Positions 1-7,979 of a stretch of DNA of 7,979 nt are shown piece after piece. Both the position numbers and the translations under genes were made by a program. How positions within the stretch are numbered: position 1 is the stretch's first letter; every line of letters begins with the position of its first letter. The notes beneath the pieces are model-generated. The model saw nothing but the letters and a program-made list of their open reading frames with translations, made no database searches and was not told the DNA's origin. The stretch is from contig DAOPZL010000087.1 in the NCBI GenBank assembly GCA_035353395.1, positions 1-7,979 of the forward strand, written 5' to 3'. The DNA is from UBA1801 sp035353395 (GTDB taxonomy: Bacteria > Acidobacteriota > Holophagae > Holophagales > Holophagaceae).

Positions 1-15
1 AAAAGATTAATTAAC

Positions 16-50
16 AAGGATACAAGGGATGAAAGGGATGAAAGACAAAC
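16..50. repeat. Imperfect 9-base purine-rich tandem repeat
   Basis: Consecutive units begin with AAG at 16, 24, 33 and 42: AAGGATAC, AAGGGATGA, AAGGGATGA, AAGACAAAC. The two middle units (24-32 and 33-41) are identical and the outer ones are degenerate. Purines are almost all on the plus strand. Its role is unknown: it could be a slippage-prone microrepeat, a binding site array, or a member of a dispersed intergenic repeat family. Confidence 0.6.
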
Positions 51-73
51 ACTATGTTCAGATCATAGCAAAT

Positions 74-91
74 TGATTATAATTTTAATCA
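74..91 (+). promoter_or_regulatory. Candidate -10 element within an inverted repeat
   Basis: TATAAT at 78-83 is a perfect match to the sigma-70 -10 consensus. The hexamer 17 bases upstream (55-60, TGTTCA) matches the -35 consensus at only three of six positions, so the promoter would be weak or need an activator. The -10 lies inside a dyad, TGATTA (74-79) and TAATCA (86-91), separated by six bases, which is the geometry of an operator over a core promoter. Another short dyad, CTATG/CATAG (52-56/64-68), lies just upstream. In DNA this AT-rich both hexamers and dyads arise by chance, so the call is tentative. Transcription from here would give mfd a leader of roughly 265 bases. Confidence 0.3.
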
Positions 92-145
92 TATTAAATT
101 ATACCTACAAATATAGTTTTATTTCTTTTTATAGTAATTTAATAA

Positions 146-165
146 TTAATTGTTATTCCAATTAA
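146..165. repeat. 7-bp perfect inverted repeat at the AT/GC boundary
   Basis: TTAATTG (146-152) and CAATTAA (159-165) are perfect inverted copies around a six-base spacer, ending exactly where the GC-rich sequence begins. It may be a protein binding site or a weak hairpin. There is no following T-run that would make it a convincing terminator. Confidence 0.4.
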
Positions 166-355
166 CCCCGTGAGATGAACAGAATCCCGAGCGGGGAGGT
201 TCTCGGGGAGGCGGACGGCGCCTGGCGGCACGGGGCAGGGCCGGGAACGCGCTTCAAGGAATGGAGGTTCCCAGGCCGGCGTCGAAGGGCCTGCCTGGGC
301 GACCATGCCCCGCACCCCTCCCGGCAGCCCCCGTAACCAGTCAAACTGGAGGTCT
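166..355 (+). other. GC-rich non-coding leader of mfd with potential hairpins
   Basis: This stretch holds no gene I can support. Two potential hairpins are visible. The first pairs CCCGAG (186-191) with CTCGGG (202-207) around a ten-base loop containing GGGGAGG. The second pairs CCCAGGC (270-276) with GCCTGGG (293-299); a competing 6-bp stem, CAGGCC (272-277) with GGCCTG (288-293), uses much of the same sequence. An 8-base direct repeat CGGGGAGG occurs at 192-199 and 204-211. If the upstream promoter is real, this is most of the mfd 5' untranslated region. It resembles no riboswitch class I recognise. Confidence 0.4.
348..352 (+). promoter_or_regulatory. Ribosome-binding site for mfd with short spacing
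   Basis: GGAGG lies only three bases before the ATG at 356, shorter than the usual spacing but the only strong Shine-Dalgarno match nearby. The alternative in-frame ATG at 305 has no such motif in front of it, so this site favours 356 as the start. Confidence 0.6.
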
Positions 356-3754
<3,399 letters not shown>

Positions 3755-3791
3755 TCCCCAGCGCGGGCTCCCGCTGTGGTTAAATGCCCTC

Positions 3792-5810
3792 ATGAACGAG
3801 GTTCCCCACCTGCTCGCGGACCTGGCCATGGTGCTGGGCGTCGGCGCCGTGATCAGCCTGGCCTTCAGGCGGATGAAGCTGCCGGCCGTGCTCGGCTACG
3901 TGCTGGCCGGCATGGTCGTGGGCCCCCACCTGCCGATCCCCCTGGCGGCGGACGAGCGCAACGTGCGGACCATGTCGGAACTGGGCGTGATCCTCCTGAT
4001 GTACACCATCGGCATGGAGTTCAGCCTCCAGAAGCTCTTCCGCGCGGGCCCGACCGCCCTCCTCATGGGCTCCATGCAGGTCGGCCTCGCCCTGCTCCTG
4101 GGCGTCTCCGCGGCCCGCGCCCTGGGCTGGAGCCCCGTCGAGGCGATCTTCGTCGGCGCGGCCCTGTCCATCAGCAGCACCATGGTGGTGACCAAGCTGT
4201 TCGAGGAGCACCGGCCGACGCCCGGGGTGCGGGAGGCGGTGCTCTCGGTCCTGGTGATCCAGGATCTCTTCGCCATCCTCCTGCTCACGGTGCTCCTCGC
4301 CTACGGCCAGGTGGGGGGCCCCCAGGCCTCCGCGCTGAAGGGGACCCTGCTCCGCCTGGGACTCTTTCTCCTGCTGGCGCTCTCCATCGGCCGCATCCTG
4401 GTGCCGCGGCTGCTCCAGTGGGTGGCGGACCACACCCGCCGCGAGACCCTCCTCATCACCAGCGCCGGCCTCTGCTTCGTCTCCGCGATCGGCGCGGAGA
4501 AGGCCGGCTTCTCCGTGGCCCTGGGGGCGTTCCTGGCGGGCATGCTGACCGCGGAGAGCGGCCGGGCGCGCACCATCGAGCATTTGGTGATGCCGCTGCG
4601 GGACCTGTTCACGGCGGTCTTCTTCGTGTCCATCGGCATGATGCTGGATCCTTCGGTCCTGTGGCCCCAGCGCCTGCCCATCCTGCTGCTCAGCCTCCTC
4701 GTGGTGGCGGCCAATGCCCTGTCCCTGACGGCGGGCGGCCTGCTGGCGGGCCTCCCCCTCCGCACCAGCCTGCGCACGGGCCTGGCCCTCGGACAGATCG
4801 GCGAATTCGGGTTCATCATCCTGGGCACGGGGGTGGCCGCCGGGGTCGTGCGCAACGACCTCTACACCGTCATCGTCGCCGTCGGCGTCGTGACGACCTT
4901 CGCCGCGCCGCTGCTCCTCCGGGTCTCGGGCCCCCTGTCCGAAGGCATCGAGGCCAGGCTCCCCGCGAAGGCGCGCACCTCCCTGGGGGTCTACCACGCC
5001 TGGGCGGAAGCCCTCCGGAAGAAGGGGATCCGGAGGGGCCAGGGGCAGGGGCTTCGCTATCCTTCCCTGTACATGCTGCTGGACGCGGCGCTCCTCGCCG
5101 CCCTCGTGGTGGGTCACCGCAAGCTCACGACCCTGTGGACCCTGTGGACGGAAGGCAGGCTGCACTGGGGACACCTCACGGCCCAGGTCCTGGCCGCGGC
5201 CCTGCTCGGACTCCTCGCCGCCCTGCTGGTCCTGGCCATCCTGCGCCAGGCGAGGATCCTGGCCAAGGACCTGGCCCTGCTCACCCCGAACCCCGGCGCG
5301 AAGGGATCGGGCTTGCGGGGCAGGCACCTGCTGGCGGGAGGCCTGCGGGCGGCCATCCTGCTGATGGTGGGCCTGCCGCTGCTCGCCATCGTGCAGCCCT
5401 TCGCGCCCAGGGGCATCCTGATGGGAACCGCCGCCGTCGTGTTCCTGGCCACCCTGGCGGCCCAGCTCGCAAGGGCCCGCCGGCTGTCCCGGGAACTGCT
5501 CACCGGGACGGAGTGGCTCCTGGCCCAGGTCCGGGATCCCTGGTCCAGCGGCGGGAAGAGGCCGCAGGGGCCTCCGGGCACCCTGCGCTCGCTGCGCATC
5601 GGCGAGCACTGCCCCAGCATCGGGCGGCGCCTCTCGGAACTGGATCTGCCGGAGCGCACGGGGGTCACGGTGATCGCCCTCGTGCGGGACGGCTGCAAGC
5701 CCGTGCCGCTGCATCCCTCGCCGATCCTGAGGGAGGGGGACCTGCTGGCCCTTGCCGGGCCGGAATCTTCCCTGAACGAGGCGGAGTCCCTGCTCGGCGA
5801 ATCCGGCTAG
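3792..5810 (+). CDS. CPA2-family cation:proton antiporter with RCK_C domain (KefB-like)
   Basis: A 672-residue inner-membrane protein predicted to exchange K+ or Na+ for protons. Residues 1 to about 380 form the Na+/H+ exchanger membrane domain, with family landmarks LGYVLAGMVVGP (34-45), a TIGMEF segment (72-77), the QD pair in a membrane helix (Q157, D158; the Asp is the expected ion-binding residue), GAFLAGMLTAES (245-256), FFVSIGM (277-283) and GEFG (337-340). About four more hydrophobic segments follow (roughly 424-442, 462-485, 513-535, 541-560). Residues about 598-668 look like an RCK_C (TrkA-C) domain. No NAD-binding RCK_N/Rossmann motif is present, unlike E. coli KefB/KefC, so glutathione gating should not be assumed. 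ATG 3792 lacks a clear Shine-Dalgarno sequence, but there is no better in-frame start. The gene may be read together with mfd or from its own promoter. The exact ion cannot be told from sequence. Confidence 0.92.
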   Translation: MNEVPHLLADLAMVLGVGAVISLAFRRMKLPAVLGYVLAGMVVGPHLPIPLAADERNVRTMSELGVILLMYTIGMEFSLQKLFRAGPTALLMGSMQVGLALLLGVSAARALGWSPVEAIFVGAALSISSTMVVTKLFEEHRPTPGVREAVLSVLVIQDLFAILLLTVLLAYGQVGGPQASALKGTLLRLGLFLLLALSIGRILVPRLLQWVADHTRRETLLITSAGLCFVSAIGAEKAGFSVALGAFLAGMLTAESGRARTIEHLVMPLRDLFTAVFFVSIGMMLDPSVLWPQRLPILLLSLLVVAANALSLTAGGLLAGLPLRTSLRTGLALGQIGEFGFIILGTGVAAGVVRNDLYTVIVAVGVVTTFAAPLLLRVSGPLSEGIEARLPAKARTSLGVYHAWAEALRKKGIRRGQGQGLRYPSLYMLLDAALLAALVVGHRKLTTLWTLWTEGRLHWGHLTAQVLAAALLGLLAALLVLAILRQARILAKDLALLTPNPGAKGSGLRGRHLLAGGLRAAILLMVGLPLLAIVQPFAPRGILMGTAAVVFLATLAAQLARARRLSRELLTGTEWLLAQVRDPWSSGGKRPQGPPGTLRSLRIGEHCPSIGRRLSELDLPERTGVTVIALVRDGCKPVPLHPSPILREGDLLALAGPESSLNEAESLLGESG

Positions 5811-5823
5811 GTCCACAACTTCC

Positions 5824-5866
5824 CTTTCCGGCGCGAAGGATTTCTGGGCGACACTGGACCGGAAGG
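5824..5866 (+). promoter_or_regulatory. Possible stem that sequesters the ACT gene ribosome-binding site
   Basis: CTTTCCGG (5824-5831) can pair with CCGGAAGG (5859-5866), giving eight pairs including one G-U, around a 27-base loop. The 3' arm covers most of the Shine-Dalgarno sequence GGAAGGA (5861-5867) that serves the ATG at 5875. This would allow structure-dependent translation. The loop is long and the stem short, so it may be coincidence. The 64-base gap between the antiporter and this gene shows no clear promoter or terminator. Confidence 0.25.
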
Positions 5867-5874
5867 AACCGGAC

Positions 5875-6276
5875 ATGGGACATCCCCACCTCGAGCTTCA
5901 CCTGCTGGAAAAACCCCTGGCGGTCTGCCGCCTGGCGCCGAAGAGTCCCGTCCCCGCATGGGCGTTCTCCCCGGGCCCCTTCTGCTCCGTCACGCGCACC
6001 GCCGAGGAGCTGTCGATCGTGTGCGCCGAGAGCCTCGTGCCCGTCGGCGTCCGCTGCGAACGAGGCTGGGTCGCCCTGAAGGTCGAGGGTCCCCTCGACT
6101 TCGGCCTGACGGGCATCCTGGATTCCCTCACGGACCCCCTCGCCAGGGCGGGCGTCAGCATCTTCGCCGTCTCCACCTTCGACACCGACTACCTGATGGT
6201 GAAGCAGGCCCAGCTGGAAGAAGCGGGGGCGGCCCTGCGCGCGGCGGGACATGTCCTGCCCCTCGGGATGCCCTGA
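5875..6276 (+). CDS. Small ACT-domain protein (COG3603-like), copy 1
   Basis: A 133-residue soluble protein with no signal peptide or membrane segment. It resembles the small bacterial ACT-domain proteins distantly related to the eukaryotic amino-acid sensor CASTOR; members typically carry two ACT-like halves. Landmarks are ELSIVC (45-50), CERGW (61-65), and the second ACT half (about 71-125) containing TGILDSL (79-85), AGVSIFAVSTFDTDY (92-106) and LMVK (107-110). ACT domains usually bind amino acids or other small ligands and switch a partner's activity; the ligand here is unknown and no catalytic domain is attached. The ATG has a good Shine-Dalgarno (GGAAGGA, 5861-5867, seven-base spacing). 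The stop is one base from the rarD start, pointing to translational coupling. A paralogue (7254-7649) lies on the other side of rarD, about 56% identical without gaps by my hand alignment (73 of 131). Confidence 0.88.
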   Translation: MGHPHLELHLLEKPLAVCRLAPKSPVPAWAFSPGPFCSVTRTAEELSIVCAESLVPVGVRCERGWVALKVEGPLDFGLTGILDSLTDPLARAGVSIFAVSTFDTDYLMVKQAQLEEAGAALRAAGHVLPLGMP

Positions 6277-6277
6277 A

Positions 6278-7156
6278 ATGGAAAGTTCCTCCAGGCGGGG
6301 CGTGTTCTTCTCGCTCCTCGCGTTCACCACCTGGGGCTGCCTGCCCCTGTTCTGGAGGCTGCTCCAGGCGGCCGCCCCCCTCGACATCCTCGCCCACCGG
6401 ATCCTGTGGTCCCTCCCCTTCGCCGTGGGCCTGACGGTCCTCCTGCGGAAACCCCGGGTACGGGAGATCTTCGGATCCCGGCGCACCTTCCTGTCCATCC
6501 TCCTGTCGGGTTCCCTCATCGGCGTGAACTGGGGGGTCTACATCTGGGCCGTCAACAGCGGCATGAACATCGAGGCGAGCCTGGGCTACTACATGAACCC
6601 GCTCTTCACCGTCGCCCTCGGGTTCATCTTCCTGGGCGAGCGGCCCTCGCGGCTCCAGTGGACGGCCATCGCGCTGGCCTCCCTCGGCATCGGGATCCGC
6701 CTGGCGGGCTACGGCCGGTTCCCCCTGGTGGCGATCGTGCTGATGGCCACCTTCGGGTTCTACGGCCTCGTGAAGAAGCGCGCGGGCCTCGATTCCCTCA
6801 CGGCGCTGGCCGGGGAGACGCTCGTGCTGTCGCCCCTGGCCCTCGGCTTCATCCTCTTCGAGGCGTGGCGGGGCACCGGGGCGATGCACCCGGGGGATCC
6901 CGCCACGGCCGCGCTCCTCCTGCTCGCGGGCCCCGTGACGGCCTTGCCCCTGTGGTGGTTCGCCCTTGGGGCCCGGTCCATCCCCCTCTCCTCGGTAGGC
7001 TTCTTCCAGTTCGTGTCGCCCACGCTGCAGCTCCTCCTCGGCGTCTACGTCTTCGGGGAGGCCTTCGGCGCCGAGAACGCCGTCAGCTTCGCCTTCATCT
7101 GGGCGGGCCTGCTGGTCTATGCCCTCTCCTACCTCCCCGCCTTCGACGGGCGTTGA
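6278..7156 (+). CDS. rarD: RarD-type EamA/DMT transporter
   Basis: A 292-residue inner-membrane protein with about ten hydrophobic segments, very close to E. coli RarD in length (296). It belongs to the drug/metabolite transporter superfamily, whose members often export amino acids or metabolites; RarD was named from a chloramphenicol-related phenotype and its natural substrate is not settled. Family landmarks are an N-terminal TWGCLPLFWRLL segment (18-29), HRILWS (40-45), NWGVYIWAVNSG (84-95), EASLGYYMNPL (99-109), FGFYGLVKK (159-167) and GFFQFVSPT (241-249). I chose ATG 6278 over ATG 6251 because the predicted N-terminus then matches the family, and because 6251 would overlap the upstream gene by 26 bases. 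The Shine-Dalgarno is weak, fitting re-initiation after the ACT stop codon at 6274-6276. It is flanked on both sides by paralogous ACT-domain genes, suggesting ligand-dependent control of transport, which is inference only. Confidence 0.92.
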   Translation: MESSSRRGVFFSLLAFTTWGCLPLFWRLLQAAAPLDILAHRILWSLPFAVGLTVLLRKPRVREIFGSRRTFLSILLSGSLIGVNWGVYIWAVNSGMNIEASLGYYMNPLFTVALGFIFLGERPSRLQWTAIALASLGIGIRLAGYGRFPLVAIVLMATFGFYGLVKKRAGLDSLTALAGETLVLSPLALGFILFEAWRGTGAMHPGDPATAALLLLAGPVTALPLWWFALGARSIPLSSVGFFQFVSPTLQLLLGVYVFGEAFGAENAVSFAFIWAGLLVYALSYLPAFDGR

Positions 7157-7205
7157 TCACAGCCTAATTCCCCTCTCCCCGCCCGAATGGCGATACCATG
7201 GCTTC

Positions 7206-7233
7206 AGGATCGGGCTCGACCAGGCCTGATTCT
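7206..7233 (+). promoter_or_regulatory. 10-bp hairpin just upstream of the second ACT gene
   Basis: AGGATCGGGC (7206-7215) pairs with GCCTGATTCT (7224-7233) over ten positions (eight Watson-Crick, two G-U) around an eight-base loop. It sits in the 97-base gap after rarD and ends six bases before the GGTGGA ribosome-binding site at 7240. No T-run follows, so it is a poor intrinsic terminator; it may protect the rarD transcript end or affect translation of the next gene. No clear promoter is visible in the gap. Confidence 0.4.
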
Positions 7234-7239
7234 TGCATT

Positions 7240-7245
7240 GGTGGA
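7240..7245 (+). promoter_or_regulatory. Ribosome-binding site that sets a TTG start
   Basis: GGTGGA lies eight bases before TTG 7254. That start makes the protein align residue-for-residue with its paralogue from position 1. The upstream in-frame TTG at 7233 would put this motif inside the coding region. Confidence 0.6.
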
Positions 7246-7253
7246 ACCCCGCA

Positions 7254-7649
7254 TTGAATCGCCCCCAACTCACGCTTCTGCTCCTCGAAGGCTGCCTGGC
7301 CATCTGCCGGCTCCCTGCGAACAGCAAGGTGCCCACCTGGGCCCTCGCCAAGGGCCCGCTCAGCTCGATCACCCGGTCCGCCACGGAACTGTCCATCATC
7401 TGCACGGAGACCGCCGTCCCCTCCGGGATCCACTGCGAGCGGGGCTGGCGGGTGATGAAGGTGGAGAACACCCTGAATTTCGCCCTCACCGGCATCCTGG
7501 TCTCCCTGGCCGTGCCCCTGGCGGACGCGGGCGTCAGCATCCTCACGGTCACCACCTTCGACAGCCAGTACCTGATGGTGAAGGAGGCGAGCATCGAGCT
7601 GGCCCTGCAGATCCTGGTGAACGCCGGCCACGAGATCCAGAGCCGCTGA
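7254..7649 (+). CDS. Small ACT-domain protein (COG3603-like), copy 2, TTG start
   Basis: A 131-residue soluble protein, paralogous to the ACT protein encoded at 5875-6276 and collinear with it with no gaps: LAICRL (15-20), VPTWA (26-30), ELSIIC (45-50), CERGW (61-65), LTGIL (78-82), AGVSIL (92-97), TFDSQY (101-106), LMVK (107-110), NAGHE (123-127). About 56% of residues are identical and differences are mostly conservative, so both copies look functional. It is expected to be a ligand-binding regulatory protein; the ligand is unknown. There is no in-frame ATG or GTG near the expected N-terminus. TTG 7254, with GGTGGA eight bases upstream, best fits the paralogue; TTG 7233 would add seven unmatched residues. 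The 97-base gap after rarD contains a hairpin but no evident promoter, so it may share the rarD transcript. It ends flush against the convergent dihydrouridine synthase gene. Confidence 0.88.
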   Translation: MNRPQLTLLLLEGCLAICRLPANSKVPTWALAKGPLSSITRSATELSIICTETAVPSGIHCERGWRVMKVENTLNFALTGILVSLAVPLADAGVSILTVTTFDSQYLMVKEASIELALQILVNAGHEIQSR

Positions 7650-7979
7650 TCACGAGAAGGTGAGTCCCTCGCCGGCACTGAGCCTGGGCCCGGACTCCAG
7701 GAAGCGCAGGACACCCTCCCGGATCTCCTCCGGGGTCTTCGCGCGCTGGATGCCCTTGTCCATCTCGTGGCCGAAGAAGAAGTTCTTGGCGAAGTAGGAC
7801 GTGAACTCCATCAGGCGGCCGTAGGCGCGGTCCGGCGGGAAGTCCTCCATGATGTAGCGGTACATCCGGTCCCACACCTCGGCGTAGTCGATCCTGGGCC
7901 GGGAGAGTCCGGCGAACTCGCGGAAGATCCAGGGTTTCACCGCCGCGATCCGCCCCAGCATGATCCCGGCGAGCGGCGA
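7650..7979 (-). CDS. tRNA-dihydrouridine synthase, C-terminal part (partial)
   Basis: The last 109 codons of a minus-strand gene whose start lies beyond the right edge of the window. Dus enzymes are FMN-dependent and reduce specific uridines in the tRNA D-loop to dihydrouridine. The visible part starts with the end of the TIM barrel, where GIMLGR followed by KPWIF corresponds to the conserved VMIGR...NPW(I/L)F segment near the flavin phosphate site. It then forms the helical C-terminal tRNA-binding domain, including YAEVWDRMYRYI and a Phe/Lys/His-rich SYFAKNFFFGHE stretch. The catalytic cysteine lies outside the window. The reading frame stays open to the last base, so the ATG at 7961-7959 is internal and not the start. 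The subfamily (DusA, B or C) cannot be assigned. It is convergent with the second ACT gene. Confidence 0.86.
   Translation of the reverse strand, partial: SPLAGIMLGRIAAVKPWIFREFAGLSRPRIDYAEVWDRMYRYIMEDFPPDRAYGRLMEFTSYFAKNFFFGHEMDKGIQRAKTPEEIREGVLRFLESGPRLSAGEGLTFS

Larger units (their letters stand above)
1..165. other. AT-rich intergenic region upstream of mfd
   Basis: No coding region is visible on either strand. By hand count bases 1-160 hold 34 G or C (about 21%), and 51-160 about 16%, whereas the sequence from about 166 on is strongly GC-rich, so there is a sharp composition step at about 165/166. The stretch holds a purine-rich tandem repeat (16-50), several inverted repeats (52-56 with 64-68; 74-79 with 86-91; 146-152 with 159-165), a TATAAT hexamer at 78-83 and two TATAGT hexamers at 112-117 and 130-135. 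It is most simply read as the promoter-containing intergenic spacer before mfd; an unusually AT-rich spacer could also mark the edge of acquired DNA lying to the left of the window. Confidence 0.7.

Noticed and set aside
73..92. FNR-like or Fur-like box around TTGAT...ATCAT
   Set aside because: The half-site spacing (ten bases) is wrong for an FNR box and the match to a Fur box is poor; only an anonymous dyad is supported.
175..336. 53-codon open frame (ATG 175 to TAA 334-336) ahead of mfd
   Set aside because: Arg/Gly/Pro-rich translation without recognisable features, no good ribosome-binding site, and out of frame with mfd; a leader peptide cannot be excluded but is not supported.
305..355. 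mfd starting at ATG 305
   Set aside because: No Shine-Dalgarno precedes it and the 17 extra residues do not resemble Mfd N-termini; GGAGG precedes ATG 356.
3784..3795. Three-codon mini-ORF (ATG CCC TCA TGA) overlapping the antiporter start
   Set aside because: Too short to judge, no ribosome-binding site, and most likely chance.
3776..6079. Long frames on both strands over the antiporter (3776-6079 plus, 3780-5876 minus)
   Set aside because: Both lack any family resemblance and overlap a clear antiporter coding frame; they are shadows.
7206..7240. Intrinsic terminator after rarD
   Set aside because: The stem is good but the bases after it (TGCATTGG) contain no T-run; kept as a hairpin only.

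Overview
The window is a GC-rich bacterial chromosome segment with closely packed genes, preceded by a short, very AT-rich non-coding stretch. Bases 1-160 are only about 21% G+C by hand count, while everything after about base 166 is strongly GC-rich with a heavy G/C bias at third codon positions. Gene content (Mfd, a CPA2-type antiporter, RarD, two small ACT-domain proteins, a tRNA-dihydrouridine synthase) is ordinary chromosomal housekeeping. The codon style and the pairing of these families recall Acidobacteriota of the Holophaga/Geothrix type, but that is an impression and not a proven assignment.

Layout. 1-165: AT-rich intergenic DNA with a purine-rich 9-base tandem repeat, a perfect TATAAT hexamer inside an inverted repeat, and a second inverted repeat at the edge of the GC-rich sequence. 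166-355: GC-rich, no convincing gene, probably the 5' leader of mfd, with two potential hairpins. 356-3754: mfd, the transcription-repair coupling factor, complete. 3792-5810: a 672-residue monovalent cation:proton antiporter with an extra membrane region and a C-terminal RCK_C (TrkA-C) domain. 5875-6276: a small ACT-domain protein. 6278-7156: a RarD-type drug/metabolite transporter starting one base after the ACT gene. 7254-7649: a second ACT-domain protein, about 56% identical to the first, most probably starting at TTG. 7650-7979, minus strand: the C-terminal part of a tRNA-dihydrouridine synthase, running off the window and abutting the second ACT gene with no bases between the stop codons.

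How the genes may work together. Mfd acts alone in DNA repair; the antiporter behind it shares its strand but has no obvious functional tie. The most suggestive unit is ACT - rarD - ACT: two paralogous presumptive small-molecule sensors flank one inner-membrane metabolite transporter, the first almost certainly co-translated with it, and both ACT genes have potential RNA structure beside their ribosome-binding sites. I infer that this may be a ligand-responsive transport module, but the ligand and any physical contact are unknown. I saw no mobile element, CRISPR array, tRNA or rRNA gene.
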